Source: Streptomyces sp. NBC_00286
Lineage (GTDB): Bacteria > Actinomycetota > Actinomycetes > Streptomycetales > Streptomycetaceae
Reading direction: 5' to 3'
DNA: 64,000 bases
NCBI RefSeq assembly: GCF_036173125.1
Contig: NZ_CP108054.1
Coordinates: forward strand, 5,084,001 to 5,148,000
Shown in pieces: positions 39,181-49,308 of the stretch. Numbering within the stretch: the stretch's first letter is position 1; every line of letters starts with the position of its first letter. A model generated the notes under the pieces. That model searched no databases, was not told the DNA's origin, and worked only from the letters and a program-made list of their open reading frames with translations. The position numbers were made by a program, and so were the translations under genes.

Positions 39181-39723
39181 TCACCCGTAGGTGTCGCCGG
39201 GCCCGGTGCTGCCCGGGGCGCGCAGGGGGCCGTAGCGACGGGAGGGGCCGGCGGGATTGAGCACCTTGATCATCCGCACGGTGCCATGGCCCAGGTCCTC
39301 GTTGAGGCGCGCGACCAGAGCCGGAGTGAGACGGCGCAGCTCCGTCGCCCAGACCGTGGAGTCGCACTGCACGGTCAGCACGCGTTCGTCCTCGTCGTAC
39401 CCCTGCGGCACGCAGTGCTGGGCCAGCTTCTCGCCGACGATCTCCGGCCACCGGCCCATCACGCCGCCCACGGCGGCCGGGGTCTCCCAACCCCGTTCGT
39501 TGATAAGCCGGTTGATGGCGGCGCCCAGCGCCATCGGATCGCGGCCGTCGGCGCGCGCGCCGGAGCGCAGACCACCGCGCCGCGCCTGCTTCTTCTGCTG
39601 TGCCGCGTCTCCACGCGCGCGTGCCTGTTCTTTCGCCGCGCGCAGGGCCACGCGCGCGAGGTCGACGCCGGACGGTTCGGGAGACTTGGGGGTCTTCTCC
39701 GGTTCGGGTGTGTTTTTGCTCAT
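39181..39723 (-). CDS. DUF721 (DciA-like) protein
   Basis: A 180-aa DUF721 protein. The conserved core (about 65-150) contains [31 protein letters not shown] and [18 protein letters not shown]. In bacteria lacking DnaC, DciA proteins of this family help load the replicative helicase DnaB. This protein's place in the dnaN-recF operon fits that role, but the activity is inferred. The basic N-terminus is disordered. It overlaps recF by 4 bp (ATGA). Confidence 0.88.
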   Translation of the reverse strand: MSKNTPEPEKTPKSPEPSGVDLARVALRAAKEQARARGDAAQQKKQARRGGLRSGARADGRDPMALGAAINRLINERGWETPAAVGGVMGRWPEIVGEKLAQHCVPQGYDEDERVLTVQCDSTVWATELRRLTPALVARLNEDLGHGTVRMIKVLNPAGPSRRYGPLRAPGSTGPGDTYG

Positions 39724-40844
39724 ACGCGCTCCACCGCGCCCTCCGCCACCACGTACCGCGTGCCCGTCAGTACGGCCGGTACATCGTCGTCGACCGCCGC
39801 CGTCACCAGGACCTGCTCACCCGGCGCGACCAGCTCGGCGAGACGTTCGCGGCGCCGGGTGTCCAGCTCGGCGAACACGTCGTCGAGGACCAGCACCGGC
39901 TCGTTGCCCTCGGCCCGCAGCAGGTCGTACGAGGCCAGACGCAGCGCCAGCGCGTACGACCAGGACTCGCCGTGTGACGCGTATCCCTTTGCGGGCATCT
40001 GGCCAAGCTTCAGCAGTAGTTCGTCCCTGTGCGGGCCGACCAGGGTGACGCCCCGCTCGATCTCCTGCTTGCGGGATTCCGCCAGAGCCGCCATCAGCTG
40101 CTCGTGCAGCTCCTCGCGCGCGTGGCCGACGATTTCGGGCGAGGAGGGCTTGTACTCCAGGGCCACGGGGCCGCCGCCGGGCGCCAGCTGCTCGTACGTC
40201 TTGTCGGCCAGCGGCTGGAGCGCGGCGATCAGATCGAGCCGCTGCGCGAGCAACTCGGCGCCCACGCGCGCGAGATGCTGGTCCCATACGTCGAGCGTGG
40301 ACAGGTCCATGGAGCGGCCGCCGTGGCGACGGGCCAGCGCCGCCGACTTGAGGAGGGTGTTGCGCTGCTTGAGCACGCGCTCGTAATCGGAGCGCACGCC
40401 CGCCATGCGCGGGGCGCGCGCGGTGATCAGCTCGTCCAGGAAGCGCCGACGCTCGCCCGGGTCGCCCTTGACGAGTGCGAGATCCTCGGGCGCGAACAGC
40501 ACGGTCCGTACGATGCCGAGTACGTCACGGGGTCTGACCTGCGACGACCTGTTGATACGGGCGCGGTTCGCCTTCCCGGGGTTCAGCTCCAGCTCGACGA
40601 GCTGCTGGCGCTCGCCCTGCCGTACTTGCGCCCGGATGATCGCTCGGTCCGCGCCCACCCGCACCAGAGGCGCATCGGAGGAGACGCGGTGGCTTCCGAG
40701 GGTCGCCAGATAGCCGACCGCCTCGACAAGGTTCGTCTTGCCCTGCCCGTTGGGGCCCACGAAGGCGGTGACGCCCGGATCGAGCGCGACCTCGACCCGG
40801 GCGTACGAGCGGAAGTCGGCCAGCGACAGATGCGTGACGTGCAT
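39720..40844 (-). CDS. recF: DNA recombination/repair ATPase RecF
   Basis: A 374-aa SMC-like ATPase that loads RecA at single-strand gaps. Walker A is GPNGQGKTN near 30-38 and Walker B is [12 protein letters not shown] near the C-terminus. The start motif [19 protein letters not shown] is typical. The ATG at 40844 is used; the open frame upstream lies in noncoding DNA with a DnaA box (40905-40913). Confidence 0.97.
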   Translation of the reverse strand: MHVTHLSLADFRSYARVEVALDPGVTAFVGPNGQGKTNLVEAVGYLATLGSHRVSSDAPLVRVGADRAIIRAQVRQGERQQLVELELNPGKANRARINRSSQVRPRDVLGIVRTVLFAPEDLALVKGDPGERRRFLDELITARAPRMAGVRSDYERVLKQRNTLLKSAALARRHGGRSMDLSTLDVWDQHLARVGAELLAQRLDLIAALQPLADKTYEQLAPGGGPVALEYKPSSPEIVGHAREELHEQLMAALAESRKQEIERGVTLVGPHRDELLLKLGQMPAKGYASHGESWSYALALRLASYDLLRAEGNEPVLVLDDVFAELDTRRRERLAELVAPGEQVLVTAAVDDDVPAVLTGTRYVVAEGAVERV

Positions 40845-40904
40845 GGTCGTTCGCCGACCTCCCCCAACGTGTTGCTTCCGGTTGTCCCCGGCCTGTCCCC
40901 TGCT

Positions 40905-40913
40905 TGTGGACAA
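40905..40913 (-). promoter_or_regulatory. Consensus DnaA box between gnd and recF
   Basis: TGTGGACAA, an exact match, sits 60 bp upstream of recF in the 106-bp gap to gnd. Confidence 0.6.
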
Positions 40914-40950
40914 CCAGGTCACCCCAGGTGTGGAGAACCTGGGACGTGGA

Positions 40951-41826
40951 TTACTTCTTCTCGACCGCGTGGCCGCCAAACTGGTTCCGCAGCGCCGCGA
41001 TCATCTTCATCTGCGGCGAATCGTCCTGCCGGGAGGAGAAGCGCGCGAAGAGCGACGCGGTGATCGCCGGCAGCGGAACCGCGTTGTCGATGGCGGCCTC
41101 CACAGTCCAGCGGCCCTCTCCGGAATCCTGTGCATAACCCTTGAGCTGCTCCAGGTGCTCGTCCTCGTCGAGGGCGCTGACCGCCAGGTCGAGCAGCCAG
41201 GAGCGGATGACCGTGCCCTCCTGCCAGGAGCGGAAGACCTCGCGTACGTCGGTGACGGAGTCGACGGCCTGCAGGAGCTCCCAGCCCTCGGCGTAGGCCT
41301 GCATCATCGCGTACTCGATACCGTTGTGGACCATCTTCGCGAAGTGCCCGGCGCCGACCTTGCCCGCGTGTACGGCGCCCGCGTCACCCTCCGGCTTGAG
41401 CGCGTCGAAGACCGGGCGCACCTTGGCTACGTTCTCGGCGTCGCCGCCGTACATCAGCGCGTAGCCGTACTCCAGGCCCCAGACGCCGCCCGAGACACCG
41501 CAGTCGACGAAGCCGATGCCCTTGGCCGCCAGCTCCTCGGCGTGCCGCTCGTCATCCGTCCAGCGCGAGTTGCCGCCGTCCACGACGACGTCGCCGGGCT
41601 CCAGGAGATCGGCGAGCTCATCGATGGTGGACTGGGTCGCCGCCCCGGCCGGGACCATCACCCACACCACGCGCGGAGCATCGAGCTTGCCCACAAGCTC
41701 CTCAAGGCTGTGGACATCGGCGAGGTCCGGATTGCGGTCGTATCCGAAGACGGTGTGGCCTGCGCGGCGTATGCGCTCGCGCATATTGCCGCCCATCTTG
41801 CCGAGACCGACGAGACCGAGCTCCAT
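40951..41826 (-). CDS. gnd: 6-phosphogluconate dehydrogenase (decarboxylating), short form
   Basis: A 291-aa enzyme that oxidises 6-phosphogluconate to ribulose 5-phosphate and CO2 with NAD(P)+. The Rossmann motif [12 protein letters not shown] opens the protein. Substrate-site motifs are [17 protein letters not shown] and KMVHNGIEY. It is shorter than the 470-residue type, matching the GntZ-like short form. It is always found between dnaN and recF in Streptomyces. There is no functional link to replication other than position. Confidence 0.95.
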   Translation of the reverse strand: MELGLVGLGKMGGNMRERIRRAGHTVFGYDRNPDLADVHSLEELVGKLDAPRVVWVMVPAGAATQSTIDELADLLEPGDVVVDGGNSRWTDDERHAEELAAKGIGFVDCGVSGGVWGLEYGYALMYGGDAENVAKVRPVFDALKPEGDAGAVHAGKVGAGHFAKMVHNGIEYAMMQAYAEGWELLQAVDSVTDVREVFRSWQEGTVIRSWLLDLAVSALDEDEHLEQLKGYAQDSGEGRWTVEAAIDNAVPLPAITASLFARFSSRQDDSPQMKMIAALRNQFGGHAVEKK

Positions 41827-41964
41827 CAGGGTGTTCCTTCACTGACGACGTGGCGTGAGGGGCACTTTCGTACCTGCGTCCGAGCCTAAACCCGGACGCT
41901 CCCGCACATCTGTGGGCATAGCCGCTCAGACGTACGCCCTCACCTGCGGACTCTCGTCAGTAGC

Positions 41965-43095
41965 TCAGCCGCTCAGCCGCACCGGCATGATCAGGTACTT
42001 GTACGCCTCGTCCGCCTCCGCGTCCACGGCCGGCTTGCCGCTGAGGAGCGCCGGCTTGGTGGACGTCGTGAAGGAGAGCTGGGCCACCGGGGAGTCGATG
42101 GCGCTCAGGCCGTCGAGGAGGAACGTCGGGTTGAAGGCGATCGAGACGTCGTCGCCCTCCAGCTGGGCGTCGACCCTTTCCACAGCCTGTGCGTCGTCAC
42201 TGGAGCCGGCCTCCAGGATCAGCACACCCTGCTCGAAGCTGAGCCGCACCGGCGTGTTCCGCTCGGCGACCAGGGCCACGCGCTTGACGGCCTCCACGAA
42301 GGGGGCGGTCTCGATGACGGCGATCGAGTTGAACTCTGTCGGGAACAGCGAGCGGTACTTCGGGAGGTCGCCCTCCAGCAGGCGCGTGGTCGTACGCCGG
42401 CCCGCGCCCTCGAAGCCGATCAGGCCCTCGCCCGCGCCCGAACCGGACAGCGCCAGGATCACGCTGTCACCGCTCGTGAGCGCCTTGGCGGTGTCCAGGA
42501 GCGTCTTGGCGGGCACCAGGGCGACCGCGGACGCCTCCGGGTTCTCCGGCTTCCACAGGAACTCGCGTACCGCGAAGCGGTAGCGGTCGGTGGACGCCAG
42601 CGTGACCGTGTCGCCCTCGATCTCGATGCGTACGCCGGTGAGGACGGGCAGCGTGTCGTCGCGGCCGGCGGCGATGGCCACCTGGGCGGCGGCGGAGGCG
42701 AAGACCTCACCGGGGACGGTGCCCGTGGCCGACGGCATCTGCGGCAGCGCGGGGTACTCCTCCACAGGCAGGGTGTGGAGCGTGAAGCGCGAGGAACCGC
42801 AGACCACCGTCGCCCGTACACCGTCTGTGGAAATCTCCACCGGCCGGTTGGGCAGGGCGCGGCAGATGTCGGCGAGCAGGCGGCCGGAGACGAGCACCGT
42901 GCCTTCCTCGTCGACCTCGGCGTCGACAGAGACGCGAGCCGAGACCTCGTAGTCGAAGCTGGACAGGCTCAGCGCGCCCTCCTCGGCCTTCAGCAGAAGG
43001 CCGGCGAGCACAGGCGCCGGCGGTCGTGCCGGGAGGCTGCGTGCCGCCCAGGCCACTGCCTCCGCGAGTACGTCGCGTTCCACCCGGATCTTCAC
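41965..43095 (-). CDS. dnaN: DNA polymerase III beta sliding clamp
   Basis: A 376-aa protein with three repeated clamp domains that encircles DNA and tethers polymerase. The start VKIRVERDVLAEAVAWAARS and the ending YKYLIMPVRLSG are typical. The GTG at 43095 with GGAGGC upstream gives the usual length. A longer open frame runs into oriC and is not coding. It is transcribed away from oriC, leftward with recF. Confidence 0.97.
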   Translation of the reverse strand: MKIRVERDVLAEAVAWAARSLPARPPAPVLAGLLLKAEEGALSLSSFDYEVSARVSVDAEVDEEGTVLVSGRLLADICRALPNRPVEISTDGVRATVVCGSSRFTLHTLPVEEYPALPQMPSATGTVPGEVFASAAAQVAIAAGRDDTLPVLTGVRIEIEGDTVTLASTDRYRFAVREFLWKPENPEASAVALVPAKTLLDTAKALTSGDSVILALSGSGAGEGLIGFEGAGRRTTTRLLEGDLPKYRSLFPTEFNSIAVIETAPFVEAVKRVALVAERNTPVRLSFEQGVLILEAGSSDDAQAVERVDAQLEGDDVSIAFNPTFLLDGLSAIDSPVAQLSFTTSTKPALLSGKPAVDAEADEAYKYLIMPVRLSG

Positions 43096-44041
43096 CGTTG
43101 CCGCCTCCGTCTGTTGCCGGCGCTCTCGCCCTGCTTCGCGTTCGTCGTCTGACTCGGTGTCGCTCGGTCCGCTCAGGGGAAGGACACCGGGGACCAGTCT
43201 GACGCACAGCACTGACAGTCGGTGCCCCTCGGGGTCAAGTCGTTCCGAGCGGCACCTGAGGCGCCGAACGCGAGTTGTGCACAGCCCCCTCTTCGAAACG
43301 AATTCCCAGCTCTCTCTAGTTGGGAGTAGTAGTAGGGGCTGTGGATACCGTGGATAACCTCGTATACGCAGGTCAGCGCCGGTTTTTTGTCCACTGGCCC
43401 TGTGGGTGGAGGCGGTGGACAACCGGGGTTCGCTGTGGACGGGGAAAAGTTCTGCACACCCGATGCACAGGATCGGGGCAGTTCTCCCCAGCGGCGTCCC
43501 CAGGTTTACCCAGGTTCCCCACAGCCCAACCGGACACCTTGGTGTGACGCGGTTCACTCAGGGCGGTGAATGAGCACGTCAGGTTGCCGAACAGTGGACA
43601 GTGATGTGGAGAAACCGGAGATCGCTGGGGACAACCGGCCTCAGCCTGTGGGCCACCGGTGGACAACTTTCCCCACAGCCTGTGGATCTTCTCGTCGTCC
43701 ACAGACTGTGGAGATCGTCTGTCCACGAATCCACAGTCGGCTGACCTGGCTTGATCCTCTTTTAGCAGTGCACCCTGTGGACACGTTCTGGACAACTTCC
43801 CGGTCCCCAGGGTGTGGACTCGAGAAAATACCGGAATCTGTGGAGGGTGGCCGTAACGCGGCGCGTATTCGAACAGCGGGTGCTCCTCGGGTGACCGCGG
43901 TTCGATGCAAAACACGGCCCGCATCGGCGGAGGACGACCGCAGAATGCGTACGAGAACCCGGCCGGAGCCGTACGAGAGCAGCGAAAGGCGCCCTCGGGG
44001 ACGTGCCCCGGGGCGCCCTCAGTGACGTATGGAAAGAGCTG
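43096..44041. other. oriC, the chromosomal replication origin
   Basis: A 946-bp non-coding region between dnaN and dnaA. About 20 DnaA-box-like 9-mers in both orientations were read between 43275 and 43847. The best include TTGTCCACT 43387, GGTGGACAA 43414 and 43658, TGTGGACGG 43434, TGTGGATCT 43681, TCGTCCACA 43695, TGTGGACAC 43776 and TGTGGACTC 43813. None matches the consensus exactly. A lower-GC patch lies near 43748-43770. A dnaA terminator closes the right side. Confidence 0.95.
43988..44017 (-). terminator. Terminator after dnaA
   Basis: GGCGCCC/GGGCGCC with an inner CGGGG/CCCCG stem, followed by TTTCGC on the transcript. Confidence 0.75.
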
Positions 44042-46015
44042 TCAGCTGTTCTTGATGCGGTTCGTGAGCTCGGTGACCTGGTTGTAGATGGAGCGGCGCT
44101 CGGCCATCAGGGCGCGGATCTTGCGGTCGGCGTGCATGACGGTCGTGTGGTCACGGTTGCCGAACTGTGCGCCGATCTTCGGGAGCGACAGGTCGGTGAG
44201 TTCCCGGCACAGGTACATGGCGATCTGCCGGGCCGTCACCAGGATGCGGCTGCGCGAAGCTCCGCACAGGTCCTCCACGGTGTGGCCGAAGTAGTCGGCG
44301 GTCGCGGCCATGATGGCCGTCGCCGTGATCTCAGGAGCCGCGTTCTCGCCGCCCGGGATCAGGTCCTTGAGGACGATCTCCGTGAGGCCGAGGTCGACCG
44401 GCTGCCGGTTGAGCGAGGCGAACGCCGTGACGCGGATCAGCGCGCCCTCCAGCTCGCGGATGTTCCGCGAGATCCGCGAGGCGATGAACTCCAGTACCTC
44501 CGGAGGGGCGTTGAGCTGCTCCTGCACCGCCTTCTTACGAAGGATGGCGATACGCGTCTCCAGCTCGGGCGGCTGGACATCGGTGATCAGCCCCCACTCG
44601 AAACGGTTCCGCAGCCGGTCCTCCAGGGTCACCAGCTGCTTGGGCGGCCGGTCCGAGGACAGCACGATCTGCTTGTTCGCGTTGTGGAGCGTGTTGAAGG
44701 TGTGGAAGAACTCCTCCTGCGTCGACTCCTTGTCCGCGAGGAACTGGATGTCGTCGACAAGAAGGATGTCCATCTCGCGGTAGCGCTTGCGGAAACTGTC
44801 GCCCTTGCCGTCGCGGATGGAGTTGATGAACTCGTTGGTGAACTCCTCCGAGCTCACATACCGGACGCGCGTGCCCGGGTAGAGGCTGCGGGCGTAGTGG
44901 CCGATCGCGTGCAGCAGGTGTGTCTTGCCGAGTCCCGACTCCCCGTAGATGAAGAGGGGGTTGTACGCCTTCGCTGGTGCCTCGGCGACGGCGACCGCGG
45001 CCGCGTGCGCGAAACGGTTCGAGGCTCCGATGACGAACGTGTCGAAGAGGTACTTCGGATTCAGGCGGGCGGTTGGCTCGCCCGGACCTGTCGCGGGGGC
45101 CGGCTGCGCGGCCAGCGGGCCGGGTGCGCCGCTGGGGGCGGGCAGGGTCGAGCCGACGGGGCCGCCGCGGTGGACGTGACCGCTGCCGGACGGCGACGGC
45201 TGCTCGGGCAGTTGGCGGCGGTCCGGCCGCTGGTCGTAGTCGGAGCGCGGCTGGTCGTAGTCGGCCCTCTGCTGCTCGTAGCGGGAGCGCTCCAGGGACT
45301 GTGGCCGGTAGTCCTGCTGAGGCGTGGCATAGGGGTCCCGCTCCGGGAAGCCGAGCCGTTGCTGCTGCCAGCCGTAGTCGTCGCCCTGCGAGGGCCGTGG
45401 CCAGCTGCCCTGCTCGGGGCGCGGCTGGTAGTCGGGATACGCAGGGCGGGCGGTGGGAAGCTGATCCGCGCGGGCGGTGGGAAGCTGATCCGCGCGGGGG
45501 GAGGGGAGTTGGTCGGCGCGGGCAGCGGGAAGCTGGTCGGGACGGCCCTGGTCGTGGTTGCGTTCGCGCGGTCGGTCGTCGTCGCGGTGGCGGCCGTACC
45601 CGTCGTATCCGTCGCGCCCCTCGTACGCGTCTCTTCCGTCTCGTCCCTCGTATCCGTCCCTGCCGCTCTGCGCGGACGGGAGTTCGGTCTCCTCATAGCG
45701 GGGTCGGCGCTGGGCGGGGGGCGTCGGCGGGGGTTCGCCGGCGGAGTCGTCGACGGTGATCGCGATACGGATCGGTCGGCCGCACTCGCGGCTCAGCGTG
45801 TCACTGACGATCGGCGCCAGGCGGCCCTCGAGCACACCTTTCGCGAATTCGTTAGGGACCGCGAGCAGCGCGGTGTCCGCGACCAGTGCCAGCGGCTGGC
45901 AGCGCTTGATCCAGTGCTCGTCCTTCGCCTCGACGCCCTGCCCTCGCCCTTCACCGAGGAGTTCCTCCAGTACGCGTGGCCACACTGCGGCAAGATCGGC
46001 AGGTACGTCAGCCAC
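44042..46015 (-). CDS. dnaA: Chromosomal replication initiator DnaA
   Basis: A 657-aa AAA+ initiator. Domain I (about 1-90) is followed by an unusually long acidic, Arg/Asp/Gln-rich domain II (about 95-310) with internal repeats. Domain III has Walker [10 protein letters not shown] near 358 and Walker [10 protein letters not shown]. Domain IV ends in the DnaA-box-reading motif [15 protein letters not shown]. The long linker is typical of Streptomyces. The GTG at 46015 is used. Confidence 0.98.
   Translation of the reverse strand: MADVPADLAAVWPRVLEELLGEGRGQGVEAKDEHWIKRCQPLALVADTALLAVPNEFAKGVLEGRLAPIVSDTLSRECGRPIRIAITVDDSAGEPPPTPPAQRRPRYEETELPSAQSGRDGYEGRDGRDAYEGRDGYDGYGRHRDDDRPRERNHDQGRPDQLPAARADQLPSPRADQLPTARADQLPTARPAYPDYQPRPEQGSWPRPSQGDDYGWQQQRLGFPERDPYATPQQDYRPQSLERSRYEQQRADYDQPRSDYDQRPDRRQLPEQPSPSGSGHVHRGGPVGSTLPAPSGAPGPLAAQPAPATGPGEPTARLNPKYLFDTFVIGASNRFAHAAAVAVAEAPAKAYNPLFIYGESGLGKTHLLHAIGHYARSLYPGTRVRYVSSEEFTNEFINSIRDGKGDSFRKRYREMDILLVDDIQFLADKESTQEEFFHTFNTLHNANKQIVLSSDRPPKQLVTLEDRLRNRFEWGLITDVQPPELETRIAILRKKAVQEQLNAPPEVLEFIASRISRNIRELEGALIRVTAFASLNRQPVDLGLTEIVLKDLIPGGENAAPEITATAIMAATADYFGHTVEDLCGASRSRILVTARQIAMYLCRELTDLSLPKIGAQFGNRDHTTVMHADRKIRALMAERRSIYNQVTELTNRIKNS
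45445..45541 (-). repeat. Tandem 24-30 bp repeat in dnaA domain II
   Basis: It encodes about four copies of RADQLPxA ([16 protein letters not shown], then ADQLPTAR twice). It lies in the flexible linker and may vary in copy number between strains. Confidence 0.75.
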
Positions 46016-46433
46016 AGGGCACGCTCTCTCACGGGTCCCTCGAACGTGTGGTTCGCGGGACGGGTCGGGTTGTCACTCGGGTGGGCGGGTGGAACGAGGC
46101 GGTTGGGGCGGGGCGAACGAATCGGATGGGTCAGGAGAAGGGAACGAATCGAAGTCCAGCCACGGTAGTCAGGGCGACCGCTGCGGTTCAAGTTGTTGTC
46201 CCCAGCCTGTGGATAGTGTCTCCTGTCGCCGCTGGTTTGACCGGATGGCGTAGCCGCGCGTACCGTTGCCAGGTCGAGTTGTCGATGGTTGCTGCCGCCT
46301 GCCTCCGATGGGCATAGATCACGTACGAGTGATCGGGAAGCGGTGCACTCGGGCGTAAGCGAGCTACTCGTGGGCGCACGGTGACAGCCATGACGGCACC
46401 CCGCCATCTACCGATTCTTTCTGGAGCCCCCGA
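46016..46433. other. 418-bp divergent region between dnaA and rpmH
   Basis: It carries the dnaA promoter region with two facing DnaA boxes (46196-46216) and a GATCAC-N6-GTGATC inverted repeat at 46317-46334, and must hold the rpmH promoter. No coding sequence was seen. Confidence 0.7.
46196..46216. promoter_or_regulatory. Facing DnaA boxes in the dnaA promoter region
   Basis: TTGTCCCCA (46196-46204) and TGTGGATAG (46208-46216), each one or two mismatches from consensus, face each other across 3 bp. Paired boxes at this position mediate dnaA autoregulation in Streptomyces. Confidence 0.65.
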
Positions 46434-46571
46434 GTGAGCAAGCGCACCTTCCAGCCGAACAACCGTCGTCGCGCGAAGACCCACGGCTTCCGGCTGCGCA
46501 TGCGCACCCGTGCCGGCCGCGCGATTCTCGCGTCCCGCCGTGGCAAGGGTCGCGCCCGCCTGTCCGCCTGA
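46434..46571 (+). CDS. rpmH: 50S ribosomal protein L34
   Basis: A 45-aa basic protein with the universal L34 sequence: [20 protein letters not shown], then [19 protein letters not shown]. The start is GTG. The small gene is easily missed. It precedes rnpA by 19 bp, the order found across bacteria. Confidence 0.97.
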   Translation: MSKRTFQPNNRRRAKTHGFRLRMRTRAGRAILASRRGKGRARLSA

Positions 46572-46590
46572 TCGCAGTACAGGTCATGAC

Positions 46591-46962
46591 GTGCTGCCTA
46601 CCGAGAATCGGCTGAGGCGGCGCGAGGACTTCGCGACCGCGGTACGCCGGGGGCGCCGGGCCGGACGCCCGCTTCTCGTCGTCCACCTGCGTAGTGGTGC
46701 AATGGACCCGCACGCGCCTGGGGAGAGCGCTCCCCCGTCGCGTGCGGGTTTCGTTGTCAGCAAGGCGGTGGGGGGCGCGGTCGTTCGCAACAAGGTGAAG
46801 CGCAGACTTCGTCATCTGATGCGCGATCGAGTGGCCCTGCTGCCCCCCGGTAGCCTGGTAGTCGTACGAGCGCTGCCCGGTGCGGGTGACGCCGACCATG
46901 CACAGCTGGCCCAAGACCTGGATGCCGCTCTGCGGCGGCTACTGGGAGGGGGCGCGCGATGA
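46591..46962 (+). CDS. rnpA: Ribonuclease P protein component
   Basis: A 123-aa basic protein that supports the RNase P RNA in trimming tRNA 5' leaders. The RNR motif is in [36 protein letters not shown] is the conserved N-terminus. The GTG at 46591 is used. The stop overlaps yidD (ATGA). Confidence 0.96.
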   Translation: MLPTENRLRRREDFATAVRRGRRAGRPLLVVHLRSGAMDPHAPGESAPPSRAGFVVSKAVGGAVVRNKVKRRLRHLMRDRVALLPPGSLVVVRALPGAGDADHAQLAQDLDAALRRLLGGGAR

Positions 46963-47324
46963 AGTACCCACTGCTGGCTCTCATCAAGCTGTACCAGTGG
47001 ACCATCAGCCCGCTGCTCGGGCCGGTGTGCAAGTACTACCCGTCGTGCTCCCACTACGGGTACCAGGCCATCGACCGTCATGGCGCGATCAAGGGAACGG
47101 CGCTCACTGCCTGGCGCATCCTGCGGTGCAATCCGTGGTCGCTGGGCGGCGTGGATCACGTACCGCCGCGCAAGCGTCCGCGGTGGCACGAAATGCTTCG
47201 TCACACCTGGAGCGCACGCAAGGGCGGGAACTCCGCCGCCGAACCGGCCACCGGAGGGCACGGTATGTCCGACCAGCCCTCGAGCCCGGCCGCCGAGACC
47301 CCGTCCCATGCTCAAGGAGCCTGA
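46959..47324 (+). CDS. yidD: Membrane protein insertion efficiency factor YidD
   Basis: A 121-aa protein of the YidD family. [15 protein letters not shown] and [15 protein letters not shown] with its conserved cysteines, then RCNPWSLGG, are all present. It binds the inner face of the membrane and helps YidC. The C-terminal 40 residues are a Streptomyces-type hydrophilic extension. Confidence 0.95.
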   Translation: MKYPLLALIKLYQWTISPLLGPVCKYYPSCSHYGYQAIDRHGAIKGTALTAWRILRCNPWSLGGVDHVPPRKRPRWHEMLRHTWSARKGGNSAAEPATGGHGMSDQPSSPAAETPSHAQGA

Positions 47325-47327
47325 TTA

Positions 47328-48641
47328 GTGGACACGATTGCCAGTCTCTTCAGCTTCATCACGACACCCGTTTCCTGGGTCATCGTCCAGTTCCACACGG
47401 TGTACGGCGCCCTCTTCGGCGATGACACCGGCTGGGCCTGGGGCCTTTCCATCGTGTCCCTGGTGATCCTGATCCGAATCTGCCTGATCCCGCTCTTCGT
47501 GAAGCAGATCAAGGCGACCCGGGCCATGCAGACGCTCCAGCCCGAGATGAAGAAGATCCAGGAGCGCTACAAGAACGACAAGCAGCGTCAGTCCGAAGAG
47601 ATGATGAAGCTGTACAAGGAGACGGGCACCAACCCGCTTTCCTCGTGCCTTCCCATCCTGGCGCAGTCCCCGTTCTTCTTCGCCCTGTATCACGTGCTCA
47701 ACAGCATCGCGAACAACGACACCGTCGGTGTGATCAACGATCGTCTGCTGGAGAGTGCCCAGCAGGCGCATATCTTCGGTGCGCCGCTTGCCGCGAAGTT
47801 CACCGACAGCTCGTCGGATGTCGCCGCGCTCGACGCCTCGCTGACCACCGTCCGCATCGTCACCGCGGTCATGATCCTCCTGATGTCGGCGTCGCAGTTC
47901 TACACGCAGCGCCAGCTGATGACGAAGAACGTCGACACCACGGTGAAGACACCGTTCATGCAGCAGCAGAAGATGCTGATGTACGTCTTCCCCATCATGT
48001 TCGCCGTCTTCGGCATCAACTTCCCCGTCGGTGTCCTCGTCTACTGGCTGACCACCAACGTGTGGACCATGGGCCAGCAGATGTACGTGATCCACAACAA
48101 CCCGACCCCGGGTTCCAAGGCTCAGGCCTCCTACCTGGAGCGTCTGTACAAGCGCGTCACGCACCACGGCAAGACGCGCGGCCGCGGTGAGAAGGCCATC
48201 GTCAAGGCCATTGTCGCCAAGGGCCGTGACCGCAATGAGTACGAGCGCAAGTTCATCAACGGTCTGATCAAGGCGGGCCTCGCGGCCCAGGCCGATGGCA
48301 CGGTGGTGAAGAGCGAGGTCACGACCGTCGCCGAGACCGAGGACGGCACCCCGGCGACCAGCACCCCCAAGCGTCAGCAGCCCAAGCGCCAGAGCAAGTC
48401 CCGGCGTCAGTCGGGCGCCAGCCATGGCGGTGCCGGTGGCGCCAAGACGACGGATGACTCCGGGGCGAAGACCTCCCTGAGCAAGTCCGACGGGCCACAG
48501 GACGCCAAGCCGACGGGGGGCAAGCCCGCCTCCGGCGGTAAGCCTGCCTCGGGTGGCAAGTCCACTTCCGGTGGCACACGCAGCAAGGCCCAGTCCGGAC
48601 GCAAGGGTCCGCAGCGGCCCAAGTCCCCCTCCAAGAAGTAA
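47328..48641 (+). CDS. yidC: Membrane protein insertase YidC (Oxa1 family)
   Basis: A 437-aa insertase. Helices include [15 protein letters not shown] and [20 protein letters not shown]; the conserved positive groove Arg is in LIRICLIP. The hydrophilic C-terminus (about 315-437) is Lys/Gly/Ser-rich, with [12 protein letters not shown] repeats, and is likely to bind ribosomes. The GTG at 47328 follows 4 bp after yidD. Confidence 0.96.
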   Translation: MDTIASLFSFITTPVSWVIVQFHTVYGALFGDDTGWAWGLSIVSLVILIRICLIPLFVKQIKATRAMQTLQPEMKKIQERYKNDKQRQSEEMMKLYKETGTNPLSSCLPILAQSPFFFALYHVLNSIANNDTVGVINDRLLESAQQAHIFGAPLAAKFTDSSSDVAALDASLTTVRIVTAVMILLMSASQFYTQRQLMTKNVDTTVKTPFMQQQKMLMYVFPIMFAVFGINFPVGVLVYWLTTNVWTMGQQMYVIHNNPTPGSKAQASYLERLYKRVTHHGKTRGRGEKAIVKAIVAKGRDRNEYERKFINGLIKAGLAAQADGTVVKSEVTTVAETEDGTPATSTPKRQQPKRQSKSRRQSGASHGGAGGAKTTDDSGAKTSLSKSDGPQDAKPTGGKPASGGKPASGGKSTSGGTRSKAQSGRKGPQRPKSPSKK

Positions 48642-48656
48642 GAAGGAGTCCATCCC

Positions 48657-49169
48657 GTGACGGAAGGCACCACCTCCGCCGCCACCGAGGGTGGCGACAC
48701 CCTGACCCGCCTTGAGCAGGAGGGTGAAATCGCGGCGGACTACCTCGAGGGTCTGCTGGACATCGCGGATCTCGACGGCGACATCGACATGGACGTCGAG
48801 GCCGACCGCGCCGCTGTCTCGATCATCAGCGACACGGGCAGCCGTGACCTGCAGAAACTGGTCGGCCGTGACGGCGAGGTGCTCGAGGCTCTTCAGGAGC
48901 TCACGCGGCTGGCCGTTCACCGGGAGACCGGGGACCGTAGCCGGCTGATGCTGGACATCGCGGGCTACCGCGCCAGGAAGCGGGAGGAGCTGTCCGAGCT
49001 GGGCGCCAAGGCCGCCGCCGAGGTCAAGAGCTCTGGCGAGGCAGTGAAGCTGAAGCCGATGACGCCCTTCGAGCGCAAAGTGGTGCATGACGCGATCAAG
49101 GCCGCGGGTCTGCGCAGCGAGTCCGAGGGCGAGGAGCCGCAGCGCTTCGTCGTCGTGCTTCCCGCTTGA
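48657..49169 (+). CDS. jag: Jag (KH-R3H) RNA-binding protein
   Basis: A 170-aa cytoplasmic protein with a KH domain (LQKLVGRDGEVLEALQELTR) followed by an R3H domain (RKREELSELG and MTPFERKVVHDAIKAAG). It is encoded right after yidC throughout bacteria and binds RNA; in Gram-positives it affects cell shape. The GTG at 48657 is 15 bp after yidC. The N-terminal Jag motif domain is absent, making this the short form. Confidence 0.95.
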   Translation: MTEGTTSAATEGGDTLTRLEQEGEIAADYLEGLLDIADLDGDIDMDVEADRAAVSIISDTGSRDLQKLVGRDGEVLEALQELTRLAVHRETGDRSRLMLDIAGYRARKREELSELGAKAAAEVKSSGEAVKLKPMTPFERKVVHDAIKAAGLRSESEGEEPQRFVVVLPA

Positions 49170-49189
49170 ATCGGTACGTACGTTCCTCC

Positions 49190-49216
49190 GGCCCCGTCTG
49201 TTGCGCAGGCGGGGCC
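49190..49216 (+). terminator. Terminator after jag
   Basis: GGCCCCG pairs with CGGGGCC around a CTG/CAG inner stem, followed by GAGCTTTG. Confidence 0.65.
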
Positions 49217-49308
49217 GAGCTTTGTCAGCCTGGTAGTGCCTGTTGGTTCCTTGTGGCCCTGGTGATCAGCGCCCAGTGCGCTTGTGCGGTACGGAAGGAC
49301 GGTTCCCC

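Noticed and set aside
43096..43557. Open frame extending dnaN upstream into oriC
   Set aside because: The extension crosses DnaA boxes, lacks family similarity, and the GTG at 43095 gives the normal clamp length.
46317..46334. GATCAC-N6-GTGATC inverted repeat upstream of rpmH
   Set aside because: Six-base arms with an unremarkable spacer; not strong enough alone to call an operator.
47325..49088. 587-aa open frame antisense to yidC and jag
   Set aside because: Long antisense frames are expected at this GC content; the sense genes are clear.
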